Positions 23,141 through 33,452 of a DNA stretch of 33,452 bases are shown piece by piece. The stretch covers positions 1 to 33,452 of the forward strand of contig MSJH02000450.1 in the NCBI GenBank assembly GCA_001931875.2, given 5' to 3'. The translations under genes and the position numbers were made by a program. How positions within the stretch are numbered: the first letter of the stretch is position 1; each line of letters starts with the position of its first letter. The notes beneath the pieces are model-generated. The model was not told the DNA's origin, searched no databases, and saw nothing but the letters and a program-made list of their open reading frames with translations. This DNA comes from Byssochlamys sp. IMV 00236 (Eukaryota; Ascomycota; Eurotiomycetes; Eurotiales; Thermoascaceae).

Positions 23141-24390
23141 TCATGACTGATGAGTTCTTGAGTGCCGAACACCCCCGCTTTGAAAGGAGAGTGAAAGGTC
23201 AAAGAGGGTCTGGTGAAGGTACTCTTCAATTGCACCGATCTGCCCATTCATCTGATACGACCTTGCCAATTTCTTGATCCCTCGAACAAGTCCTGGCGTA
23301 CAGACAAAATCATGCAGCTTGATCTCTTTAATTTGTTTCAATCCTCCAAAGAAATCCGTCAGGGCTTCTTCACTATCGACCCTATCTACTACTGGCGGTT
23401 TCCATCCTGTGAGTGAGAGGTACTCCAGGTTCTTGGTACATGGTATCATGCAAAGACGCCAGATGTTGGCCGTAAATGAACTACAGCGATTAAGTGTGAG
23501 CGTTGTGAGGCGGATTTGACTGGTCAACATCTTATATTTCATCAGCAAGTCTTGTTCAACACTTGTACGTGACGAAGGTACCGGTCGCCCGGAATACAAC
23601 CGAATGAGTGATTCTTCAAAGTCATAGACGTTCAATAGATGAAGTGATTTCAGACAGGGTGGGAATACCGGTGCTATCACGTTTCGATTGTGCATGAACG
23701 GCATTATGGGTCCTCCGAGGTTACAGGGTCGATCGAAATGAAGTCGGATATCTTCTAATTCGAGCAAGTGTGAAAAGATGGACAGATGAATCGTGCATCG
23801 ATCGTCATCTCGTCGTATGTTGTCGCATATTAGTACTTTGACATGACTAAAGAGTTTGGTGATTTTGGAAATATCGTCTATGTACAAGTCAATCAAATGG
23901 ATCTTTTTGAGTTGTTTGAATGCAGATAGCCTTGGTAATGTACCAGGTATCATTCTTTGATGTAAAGAAGAGGATGATATTGTAAGTGATTGGATATAAG
24001 AGAGTTGAAGGCTTGTTCTATACGGTCGACAGAGTGTCTTTAAAAGCTGGTTGAATTCATAAAGCTGATAATAGGTATCTTTCCACTAAACAAAAAAAAA
24101 GTGGTTGGATTGATAGACAGATAAAATGCATATAGTTACTTACCAAATGCGGCTGTAGAATGGTTCTTCTCCATCTTCTACAGACGCTTGCCAATGTGGT
24201 GAGTGTCTTGGCATCGTTATATTGTGCAAATATGAGCATCATACAATCGGGTGGTAGTCTAAAGATGGGAGTATCGTTGTCTACAAATAGATCATCGTAG
24301 TGTATGGGTTGTGAATGGTATTTTTTAATTGTCTTTTTAGATTGAGTTGATTGTGATGCAGAAATGTGTCTAATGTTGTTTATTGATCTT
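23141..24390 (-). CDS. F-box protein with leucine-rich-repeat-like C-terminus
   Basis: F-box proteins bring substrates to SCF (Skp1-Cullin-F-box) ubiquitin ligases. Two exons are clear: one ending at 24144, and 23141-24085, joined by a 58-bp GT-AG intron. The F-box reads FRLPPDCMMLIFAQYNDAKTLTTLASVCRRWRRT. The rest has spaced hydrophobic strands typical of LRR folds (LKKIHLIDLYIDD, LKSLHLLNVYDF, LTTLTLNRCS, LEYLSLTGWKPP, IKEIKLHDFVC). The start is unresolved. The frame stays open upstream of the F-box to an in-frame TAG near 24399 without an ATG, so the true start is either ATG 24242 inside the F-box, which would cut it, or an upstream exon I cannot place. The substrate is unknown. Confidence 0.78.
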
Positions 24391-24399
24391 TGTGTCTAT

Positions 24400-24857
24400 T
24401 TCATAATGCTATTGGTTAGACCACAATATCACTGTGAACTTGCTTCATTCATACCACTTGATCAGAACGACTCTTCAAGGGTTTTATAGTCTCGTCATTG
24501 ACTTTTATTGTATCAAAAGTACCTCTACTGTTGACATTCTTGGCTTGCAGAGGTACTTGCTTAATCGACATGGACTTGTTTAAAAAGAAAGTCCTTTTTT
24601 CTCAAAGATGTGTGTGTATGTGTGCGCGCAAAAGAGAGGTCACAGGGGACTTGCAAAACAGAAGAAAAGCGCGTCGCTCTTTAAAGACAATACACAGACA
24701 ATCTACTTTGTCTATCAACATGAACCCTTTTCTGATTTATCATTTCTCCCCTCTCTCTCTCTTTTATGTATGCCCCTTCTCTCAATTTCCTCTTATTCAG
24801 ACAAATGCTCTGCTTGTGTCTATCATTGGTGGATGTTTGTATAGAGACTATTGCTTT
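24400..24857. other. Intergenic region between the F-box gene and PIS1
   Basis: Both flanking genes are on the minus strand, so this should hold the F-box gene's promoter and the PIS1 3' end. Open frames here are composed of pyrimidine-rich sequence without recognisable protein features. I see no gene. Confidence 0.5.
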
Positions 24858-25841
24858 TTATTTATTTTTCTCGAGTTCACCTTTTGCTCTTTCCTCTAAG
24901 TCAACTGCTGCCAGTGTATTACTTGCATTGACAATTTGAACAATGTTGATAAATTGCTTTCCAAAACAAACAGTGCCTGTGACACCAAGAGCAGCCCACC
25001 AGTATGCTAATTTTATCATTAGCCACACCCATAAAGTAAATAGCCCGACTTACCGTTCAAAGGTCCAGAGAAGCTTAATATATACAACAAGACAAAAAAG
25101 AGTTCGTTACCACCACACATAAGAAACAAGACGATCTACGGAACATTAATTTACCCGCTTTTAAATAAAGAATATAATTGGGACACATACATTATTTGTA
25201 TAATAGATGCGTAAATACCAGCTTTGCCCCTCGCTAATCTTCTTGTGGCTAGAGGATCCTGAAATCATTGAACTATAGATGTATAAATATACAATGTAAA
25301 AGAATGCCTACAAAGCACTTACCTATACATATGCATATAGTGTGAACTAAAATCAAGTGAAATAAGGAATTGAAATATCAATGTCCACTCAGGATATCGG
25401 ATGGATAGAAAACATAAGAGACATGTCGTTGTACATCTACATATAATTGAATACCCTTCTTTTAACACACTTTACACTATTACCTGTCCGTGACCATATC
25501 CAGTACAGCCCCGAACTTACTACCTAACAGATGTCATTTCAACAATTATTTGACACTATATATATATATATGTTTATATGTTTGATTACATTGACCAAAA
25601 TAACGGGCAGCATTTCCATCAACGGCGTCCAATAGGCAAGAGATACAGTATAATGGCACGCATACTTTAGGATGTTCAGGCATATAATACAAGGATATAG
25701 AAGCCAAAAGAATTCGCGTATATCCTGTTGCAAGTTAGCGTGTGTGTGTTTATATAAACGTCTATTCTTACCAATAAGATTGGGTATAAATAAAAACACA
25801 TTGTCTTTTGAAGGCGCCATTACTTTTGCTGTGGAAGTCAT
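24858..25841 (-). CDS. PIS1: CDP-diacylglycerol--inositol 3-phosphatidyltransferase (phosphatidylinositol synthase)
   Basis: This enzyme makes phosphatidylinositol from CDP-diacylglycerol and myo-inositol in the ER membrane. Seven small exons join perfectly in phase to 223 residues, matching the roughly 220 of the family: 25772-25841, 25590-25724, 25484-25523, 25323-25436, 25191-25272, 25054-25135 and 24858-25006. The CDP-alcohol phosphotransferase motif is complete: D59-G60-x2-A63-R64-x8-G73-x3-D77-x3-D81 in DAVDGNAARYFGQ...FGAVLDMVTD. Other family landmarks are NVFLFIPNLIGYTRI at the N-terminus, LDFSSHYMHMYS, SSSHKKI and CGGNELFFVLLY, with several membrane helices. The ATG at 25841 is chosen because the homologous protein begins just before NVFLFIPN; an upstream in-frame extension is low-complexity Ser/Phe sequence. 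No single long ORF covers the gene, so automatic ORF calling misses it. Confidence 0.96.
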
Positions 25842-26255
25842 ACTAAGAATAAAAGAGATACAAAGAAAGAAAGAAAAAGAGAAAAAAAGAATGAAACCCC
25901 GTATTTTAGTCTCCGAATATACCAAGACATTATCATTGTTCCTCCTTTTCTCTTGTACTCTCCTCTCTTCTTGTTCTTTATAATAAAATAATATCACATG
26001 TCACATTCTTATTGTCGACACTACAAAAAATAGGTATGAAAAGGAACTTTTTGATGATTAAAATGCATTCATAATGACAGCGGAGGGGGACGAGCTTAAA
26101 CCCCAAGAAAAAAGAGAAACACCATCAGCCTGTCTCTGACTTTATTATTTCAAGCCAATTATTTTCAAGGCAAATGCACTTTCTTCCCTCTTTAAATTTT
26201 TTCCAAAGGGTTCACATTAAAATTCCGAATCCTTTTTCTTTTCATTTATTCTCAA
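25842..26255. promoter_or_regulatory. Divergent promoter between PIS1 and the DUF202-like gene
   Basis: 414 bp lie between two divergent starts. Pyrimidine-rich and GAAA-rich tracts are present, and no gene is visible. I could not point to a convincing inositol-response (CATGTGAAAT-type) element. Confidence 0.45.
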
Positions 26256-26679
26256 ATGACTGAAAAGAAAGAAAAGCTCATTCGAGGTCATCGAAAGGAT
26301 TCAGCTTTATTTACACTATGTGAATTACAGGACTTGAGGGGTATTTCTTTAAATTATGAATACATGTAAATAAATTAACCTCACAAAAGCCCATCAGAGA
26401 ACATTTGAAGGTGCTTATTGGCGAACGGCACTTGCTGCCTTTTCAACGGGTCTCTTGATAATAAAAGTATTCACTCGAGAGTTTTACAAGATTGGAATCA
26501 CATTTTTTGTATTTGGAGTAGCCATGTTGGTGATTGCCCTTTGGAGAAGAAGAACTTCATTTGATGTCTTTGATCCGACAATACCATTCAAGACCAGTGG
26601 TGACTGGGTTCTTTTGACGACTGTAGTGACGATGTTTGCCTATATTGTCTTACTCGTCTTACTTTGGAACTTGTCATAA
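26256..26679 (+). CDS. Small three-helix membrane protein, DUF202-like
   Basis: Two exons, 26256-26340 and 26390-26679, give 124 residues through a 49-bp intron. A charged N-terminus (MTEKKEKLIRGHRKD) is followed by AHQRTFEGAYWRTALAAFSTGLLIIK. This matches the RTF..w.RTaLa....G pattern of the DUF202 family, which includes the Vtc1 subunit of the vacuolar transporter chaperone complex. Two further hydrophobic helices follow (ITFFVFGVAMLVIALW and WVLLTTVVTMFAYIVLLVLLW), split by RRRTSFDVFDP. The protein is probably in the vacuolar or another endomembrane. The family call is moderate and the function is not established. It lies 252 bp upstream of, and on the same strand as, the inositol hexakisphosphate kinase. 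Confidence 0.8.
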
Positions 26680-26931
26680 ATACCAATGAAAACAACTGAA
26701 TGATCACATTTTCTATCAAACTGACATTACTCCCACGTGGGTTCAATCATGGCTTGAAAATGGGGAAATAAAGAAGGGGCCAATAAAAGACTGATTGTTA
26801 TGTCTGTGACGTTTTTGATCCAATCAAGAATCAACAATGAAAAAATAGCATAACAAATTCTTGTATTTCTTTTTCTTTTTTACCCTTTTTCTTTCTCTCT
26901 TTTTCTTTTTTCTCTTTTTTATTTATTCATC

Positions 26932-28675
26932 ATGCAAACAAAGGAATGTCGTATTTCAGATGTTGAAGACACAGATGAAGAGAGCGAATGGGATTATGAA
27001 AGCAGTAGTGAGAACGAGGAAGATTACTCTGAAGAATACAATTACTTTGACCCCACCAAGATTACGACATCATTACCTCTCTTGCCTTTCAAAAATCAAG
27101 TGGGTGGGCACGCGTCCTTCTTTCGTTTTTCAAAGCGAGCGATATGTAAACCTGTTTCAGCCAGGGAACAAGAGTTTTATGAGCACATTGACTCTCAGCA
27201 CCATGAATTGTTGCCCTTCACTTCTCAATATATGGGTGTCTTAAACGTGACCTATCGACATAACAATTCGAATGATATGCTCGTGCCAGAGGTCCTGTTT
27301 GAAAAAAATAAGCATCTCTTGCGTGATTGGCGTGCTTGTGCATATAACAAGAAAAATCGTGACATCAAACGACGACACTCTGGATCATGGGATGATGGTT
27401 GTCGAAAGCGATTTCAAGAGCAAGTACTTCGTGAAGTGTTCTCACCCAAGGCTCTCAAGGAGCGATTGGTTCAAGCTGAAGATTGGAGACGAAAAGTCAA
27501 TGCGAATCAACCGGCATTGATGCATAGCTTTTCAGAACATTTTCCATCTAAACAGCAACAGCATTATTCCCTTGTCGAGGGTGGTCGATCGATGCCCAAC
27601 ATATCCGGATTCAAACAGGATAGCTCAATTGATCAAATGACGATTGAACCCAGACGGCCATCGATGATCAATTCGACTGGTTCGTCTCCTCGTTTGCAAC
27701 ATAAAAAGAATTTATCAGAGGATGAGAATATCTTTGTGATGGATGACATTTTAGTAGAAAAGAAAAAGGCTGTTGAATCGCCCAAGGCACCTCCACCCAT
27801 CCTTCAGGTCGATTCATCCTGTCTTCAGCAGATTCAAGTAGATCAGACGACAGACAATCCATGGTCATTACAGATCTATAATCGTGATCTTCAGCGTATA
27901 AAGAGTAGAAAACAGTCAAGTGAACAAAAGTATATACTGATTGAGGACCTGACAGATGGAGTCAAGTATCCTTGTGTGCTCGACCTCAAGATGGGTACTC
28001 GTCAGTATGGCGTCTATGCGAGTAGAGAAAAGATGAAGAGTCAGACGATAAAGTGTGAAAAGTCAACGAGTAAAGTGCTGGGTGTTCGTGTGTGTGGTAT
28101 GCAGGTAATCAGAAAACGAGTGAGTTAAAGACGTGTATCTAATGATCAACTAGGTCTACAAGACAGATACCAATGAGTTTATCTATCAAGATAAATATTA
28201 TGGCCGTACACTCACTCCCTACACCTTTCGTGATACGTTACAAGCCTATCTTGATAATGGACAAGGCTGTCAAATACAACATATACCCGTGATTATACGC
28301 AAACTGAGGAGATTAGCAAGAATAGTCAAGACGATGGCAGACTATAGATTCTATGCATCCTCTTTACTGATGATCTATGATGGAGATCCGACTAGTTCGC
28401 GTAAAGTGGATGTAAGGATTATTGACTTTGCTAATTGTGTAACTGTGGATGAAGTTAAATATCATTATAAAGAATTTACTTATCCACCAAGAAATAAAGG
28501 TCCAGATAATGGATACCTTTTAGGCTTAAAGACGTTAGCTCTTTGTTTTGAGTGGATCTATAAAGTTCAAGGCGGATCTCCAGATGATTTATATGTAGAA
28601 GGTGATGACGTATTTTGTGATATTTTTGAACCTGCAAATGATGAAATATTGGCTACTCTATTACCTCCCCATTAA
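26932..28675 (+). CDS. Inositol hexakisphosphate kinase (IP6K / Kcs1-type)
   Basis: This kinase adds a pyrophosphate to InsP6 to give InsP7, a signal for phosphate homeostasis and stress responses. Two exons (26932-28104, 28154-28675) joined by a 49-bp intron give 564 residues. The inositol-polyphosphate-kinase signature P-x3-D-x-K-x-G is PCVLDLKMG at residues 347-355, followed by TRQYG, as in IP6Ks. The GMQVYK strand, a DKYYGR segment, SSLLMIYDG and the metal-binding IIDFANC (about residue 480) complete the catalytic domain. It ends with GLKTL. The N-terminal 300 residues are acidic and then Ser-rich, with FFRFSKRAICKP and FYEHI near residues 60-90, which match the N-terminal part of the Kcs1 kinase fold. 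The protein is shorter than yeast Kcs1 (about 1050) because the disordered linker is shorter. Expected location is cytoplasm or nucleus. Confidence 0.94.
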
Positions 28676-29809
28676 TTGTATTATATTTTTTTATACTCTG
28701 TACTTACCCTCCTTCCCTTCCTTTCTTCTTTTGCTGTATAATAACTCTTCTTGATACTAATTACTACTATTATTATATACAAAACTGAAAATATATATAT
28801 CCTATTGCTCTTTATCATTTCTTTCTTTTGGAGTTGACAAGAGCCTGTAGTGTTTCCTCTTTATATTGAAAAAAGTATGGTGATAATTTGTCAAAGATGT
28901 GCAAGTTACTTGGCTAATTGATGCAGCCAGATCAAAGAAAATGTGCTGTGTTCATTGCATCATTCTTGATGACTGTTAGAAAGTACGTCATTCTAGTAAC
29001 CTCTTCACGCGTTCTTGCCGTATGGATAATAAAACATGCAAGTGTTATTACAGGGAATTTATATTTGTTAGCATGACTTATTGATGTCAACAAGGCATCA
29101 AATAATTAACCATCATTTGACCACGAAAAGCTATGATATCTACTCATATCTGGTCACATCATAAGAGTAATTCCAATCTTATGATCGTTTTCTTTTGTAA
29201 TATTATTCTCAAGATTTACGAGGATGAAATAGACTATGTGATTCAGTCATATGGAAAAGCACTACAATGTCCATAACTAAGAGATTACATCGGCTACTTC
29301 GTTGAAGTTGGCATATCCCAACTTTATCTTTTGAAAAGAACTCGCGGGTCCTTAAGAGGGACATGGGTTACAATATAAGCATATCTTTATAGTCAATGTT
29401 GAACCATTTAAAATGAGTTTGGCTTGGATCAAATTATGCCCATACTGAATATATTGCTGTGTATGCACTTTTTAACAGTATGCTTACAAAGAGATTGTTC
29501 AATTATAGGCTGTATAAAAGAGAACACGTAAACTCTTTCTTCTTCGTCTTCTAAACATGATATTCCAGCCTATATATCCGTTTCAACTTATATCCTTTCA
29601 AACACTTGTAGAAATAGCATTTCTTTCTATTGCTTAACAAAAGAACAGCGCACTATGAACAGAATACAAGGCCATTTCTTCATATTTATGTACTGACCAT
29701 TATTATCATCATACAGCGTATAAATTATTAGCCAATCATTTTTAGCTTTTATGCCTTTTTATTTGTTTTTCTTTTTCTTTTTTCCTTGTTTTCTCGTAAT
29801 TAAGCAAAA
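28676..29809. other. 1.1-kb intergenic region
   Basis: This lies downstream of the IP6K gene and upstream of the Rab gene. The sequence is AT-rich with stop codons in all frames. No gene, RNA gene or transposon end was recognised. The Rab promoter side ends in a long pyrimidine tract (about 29757-29790). Confidence 0.5.
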
Positions 29810-30703
<894 letters not shown>

Positions 30704-30769
30704 ATTACTCTGCTTTCTTTTTTTTTTTTTTTCTTTTCTTCTTCTTTCACAATTATTGTCTTAATAAAA

Positions 30770-32011
30770 ATGTCAACCACTGTTGGACATAAACACGTCG
30801 GATCCGATGTAGAATTGAGCTATCTACGTGATTTATATTTACCCAAAGAGAAGAATTACGTCGAGCATAAGGATAGCACGATTATCTATCGACATATCTC
30901 TTCTTTTCCACCTGTAAAACAACTCAGCCCGTCTGAACGAAAACGGATCTTGGTCACGGGTGGAGCCGGTTTTGTTGGAAGTCACCTTGTCGATCGTTTA
31001 ATGTGGATGGGACATGAAGTAGTTGTTCTTGACAACTTCTTTACAGGAACCAAACGAAATGTTCAACACTGGATTGGCCATCCTCATTTTGAACTAGTTC
31101 GTCATGACGTAGTGGACCCTTTCATGGTAGAAGTATCACAAATCTATCACCTGGCTTGCCCTGCTTCTCCACCTCATTATCAATATAATCCGACAAAGAC
31201 AGTCAAGACGAGTGTCATGGGTACTATCAACATGCTTGGTTTAGCCAAACGTACGAAAGCTCGATTCTTGTTGACATCCACTTCAGGTAATTGTATAAAA
31301 AAGGATATATTATTAAATTCTTATCCCGATCAGAGGTTTATGGGGATCCTGAGGAACATCCACAGAAAGAGACTTATTGGGGACATGTGAATCCAATTGG
31401 ACCAAGAGCATGCTATGATGAAGGCAAACGAATTGCAGAGACTTTGACTTATTCTTATATGAGACAAGAGGGCGTCGATGTCCGTGTTGCACGTATTTTC
31501 AAGTAAGAGAGAGAGAGTATTTTATACACCTTGATGATGAACCAACATCATCTGTCTTTATTTGTGTAGTACATTTGGACCACGTATGTCACCAGCAGAT
31601 GGTAGAGTCGTGAGTAACTTTATCATGCAAGCGATCAGAGGAGAGTCATTGACATTGTATGGAGATGGAGAACAGACAAGATCATTTCAATACATTCATG
31701 ATTTAGTAGATGGTCTTATCCTATTGATGAACAGTGATTACAGTGATCCAGTCAATTTGGGAAATCCCGATGAATATACCATTAAAGAGTTTGCAAATAC
31801 CATTCGAGAGATGGTACTCACACCTCCTCTTTCGCCTCATAATGTTGATATCAAGATATTACCTGCAGCAGAAGATGATCCAAAGAAGAGGAAGCCCGAT
31901 ATTACGAGAGCCAAAACCTATCTCGGTTGGGAGCCCAAGTTCTCTGTCAAGCATGGTTTACAGGAGACTGTTGACTGGTTCAAATCACAAGTGGCCGAGG
32001 GGGCCATCTAA
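30770..32011 (+). CDS. UXS1: UDP-glucuronic acid decarboxylase (UDP-xylose synthase type)
   Basis: This short-chain dehydrogenase-fold enzyme decarboxylates UDP-glucuronate to UDP-xylose with bound NAD+. Three exons (30770-31286, 31334-31502, 31570-32011) give 375 residues, close to soluble UXS forms. The NAD motif TGGAGFVGS lies at about 64-72, followed by [10 protein letters not shown]. The family signatures [16 protein letters not shown] and [16 protein letters not shown] are complete. The catalytic Tyr-x3-Lys is Y200-K204 in [32 protein letters not shown] and [10 protein letters not shown] follow. The N-terminus has no clear membrane anchor, so the enzyme is probably cytosolic. UDP-xylose would feed wall or capsule-like polysaccharide or glycoprotein synthesis. 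Upstream is a T-rich promoter of only 66 bp. Confidence 0.96.
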
Positions 32012-33062
32012 GTTTATGACGGATCTATACAACCGGATAATAAATAATCCGAAATAAAATGTATGTAGCACAAAATTTACCAGCGATTTACCCGAAACTA
32101 TTTTTTTTTTTTTCTCATAATCTTGTTCTCTTTCTGCTCAACAAACCCTTAATCAGAATTCATTGCCGTAGCCTATTTCCGTATTCTTTCGTACATTACG
32201 CCTTTGAAGGACCGACTCATTGATCCTGCTCTTCTAAATTGAATTTCTATACTCTTAGTATTAACAGAAATCCTCACTGCTACATTTCAAATTCTATCTT
32301 CCTGATACGAGTTATTACAAAAGAACGAATAGTAACCTCATGACAAAGGCTTTGAACGGAAGAGAAAAAAAGAAAGAAGTCAAAAGATCCTTGTACAAGT
32401 TGTCTATAGCTTGATCCTCACTGATGAACCACCATTTCTGCTCTCCTCTCGTATTTATTCCGGCAGTAGTCAAACTACGCTTTTGGGGTAATTCATCCTT
32501 TTTCACTGATATGATAAGTTGAAGTATAATTAAGCAACTTCTAAAATATAATCAGATTTCTTTGAATAAGATGTTCGATATGACTAAAGGCGCCTTAAGA
32601 AGCGCAAATGAGCATTTAACTGATTTCTGCTTTTTGAACAAAGGGAAAGTGCCTCAAACTGGAGAAAGAATACCAGATCACTGATATCACAGTCAACGAG
32701 ATCATCATATACACAAGTTTACACAAGCTATTACATATTGTCCATGAAAGGTTCGAATGATAAATTTGATCCTGAGATTATGAATGAAGACTTACACAGT
32801 CCTTGCTCAAACCCATTACCCTACCTATGAGATGTACTGAGCAGTTATGAAAGTTCTATCGTAGGATCAAAGCAAAGATATACCATCCTCAAGTATAAGA
32901 TATACTTTATGCGTTCATCTCCAAATCAACGCATAATAATAAAAGCCTTTCTCAATCCAAACCGTCGATATCAAGATAATAGATAACAGAATACAACAAA
33001 CACTAACAATATACTCACTTTTCCTATTATCCATATGTTCATCCCTCTTTATAATTAAGCAA
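32012..33062. other. 1-kb intergenic region, possible very old Fanzor scrap
   Basis: This lies between the convergent UXS1 (+) and Dap1 (-) genes. AATAAA near 32039 could serve UXS1 polyadenylation. No gene is recognised. At about 32860-32905 a short stretch (GGATCAAAGC.AAGA ... CCTCAAGTAT) resembles the Fanzor zinc-ribbon coding region at 6261-6300. Everything around it is degraded. Confidence 0.35.
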
Positions 33063-33452
33063 TCAAGATGTACTATTCTCTACCAGTTTTCCAACTAACA
33101 GATACTTGGAAGCAAATAGACTCTCCTATTATATACACACAACGGTCAATACCCTCGTGTTGATATGGTCATTCTATGCCTTACCCATTCTCTTAGAGAC
33201 TCCCATTCATCTGATGTCAAATCCTCTAGTTTATCTATCGGTCCCTTTGGATCAACCATCATGTCATCATCAAATGAGTTCTTTGCTAGTCCACGTGAGG
33301 CATCATGTCCTGCAAAGCTGGCGTATGGACCACCTAACGACAAGAGTAAGATGCAGAGATCAATACAGAGACAGAGCTCATTATATATATATATATATAT
33401 ACCTGGTCCATAAAAACTTCTTCCTTGGCTGACATCATAGACGGAACCATTC
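33063..33452 (-). CDS. DAP1: Dap1/PGRMC-type cytochrome b5-like heme-binding protein, N-terminus outside the window
   Basis: MAPR proteins bind heme and support cytochrome P450 steps of ergosterol synthesis in the ER. Exons 33403-33452 (cut by the window end), 33185-33333 and 33063-33125 join in frame to give [37 protein letters not shown] and [19 protein letters not shown]...[14 protein letters not shown]. The YGPGGPY segment holds the family's heme-ligand tyrosine, and GxDASRGLA is the MAPR signature. The domain lacks the His ligands of true cytochrome b5, as expected. The intron at 33334-33402 contains a TA microsatellite. The N-terminal membrane anchor and start lie beyond the right edge. 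Confidence 0.9.
33381..33402. repeat. TA microsatellite in the Dap1 intron
   Basis: About ten TA units lie inside the intron, directly next to its donor site on the minus strand (GTATATATA). Confidence 0.8.

Noticed and set aside
24498..24899. 133-residue + strand frame between the F-box gene and PIS1
   Set aside because: It is Cys/Phe/Leu-rich low-complexity sequence and its end overlaps the PIS1 last exon on the other strand. No domain or splice support.
25539..25997. Single 152-residue minus-strand ORF through the start of PIS1
   Set aside because: It reads through introns. Splicing gives a perfect 223-residue PI synthase with the full CDP-alcohol phosphotransferase motif, so the long ORF is only partly coding.
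26861..27244. 127-residue open frame overlapping the start of the IP6K gene
   Set aside because: It begins in a pyrimidine tract giving poly-Phe and overlaps the clearly coding IP6K frame. It is a frame shadow.
32740..32765. GGTTCGAAT, resembling a tRNA B-box
   Set aside because: No A-box, acceptor stem or cloverleaf can be drawn around it.

Overview
The window is fungal nuclear DNA, most likely from an early-diverging Mucoromycota (Mucorales-type) genome. The signs are an AT-rich sequence, many short (about 45-75 bp) GT-AG introns, compact intergenic spaces with poly-T/poly-A and GA or TA microsatellites, and transposon proteins of the kind common in that group. I assembled exon models by hand from splice signals and reading-frame continuity. 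There are no tools or transcripts behind them.

Layout. 184-1917 (+): SR-protein kinase. 1965-6528 (+): a decayed composite transposon with a Helitron-type N-terminal domain followed by a Fanzor (eukaryotic TnpB-like RNA-guided nuclease) pseudogene. It ends in a hairpin plus CTAG, as Helitron 3' ends do. 6570-14062 (-): a 2463-residue DOCK-family Rho/Rac GEF. 14256-15074 (-): lysine-type methyltransferase. 16292-17735 (+): an unrecognised four-exon gene broken by one in-frame TAA. 17779 to about 19500 (-): a second, internally deleted copy of the same Helitron/Fanzor composite, with an unexplained remnant next to it up to about 20340. 20369-22818 (-): Zn2Cys6 transcription factor. 23141 to about 24390 (-): F-box protein. 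24858-25841 (-): phosphatidylinositol synthase in seven exons. 26256-26679 (+): small DUF202-like membrane protein. 26932-28675 (+): inositol hexakisphosphate kinase. 29810-30703 (+): Sec4/Ypt2/Rab8 GTPase. 30770-32011 (+): UDP-glucuronate decarboxylase. 33063-33452 (-, cut by the window end): Dap1/MAPR heme-binding protein.

How it fits together. The host genes are ordinary housekeeping genes for splicing control, Rac/Cdc42 signalling, secretion, inositol lipid and pyrophosphate metabolism, nucleotide-sugar supply and sterol or heme biology. There is no operon. The notable system is the pair of Helitron/Fanzor composites. Both lie between convergent genes, in opposite orientation, about 11 kb apart. 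They share the same Helitron-to-Fanzor junction and the same 3' terminus, which suggests the Fanzor travelled as Helitron cargo. Copy A keeps the RuvC and zinc-ribbon region but carries frameshifts and a stop just before the first RuvC aspartate. Copy B lost the middle 1.8 kb at a short microhomology but kept both ends, including a conserved stem-loop that may be part of a guide (omega) RNA.
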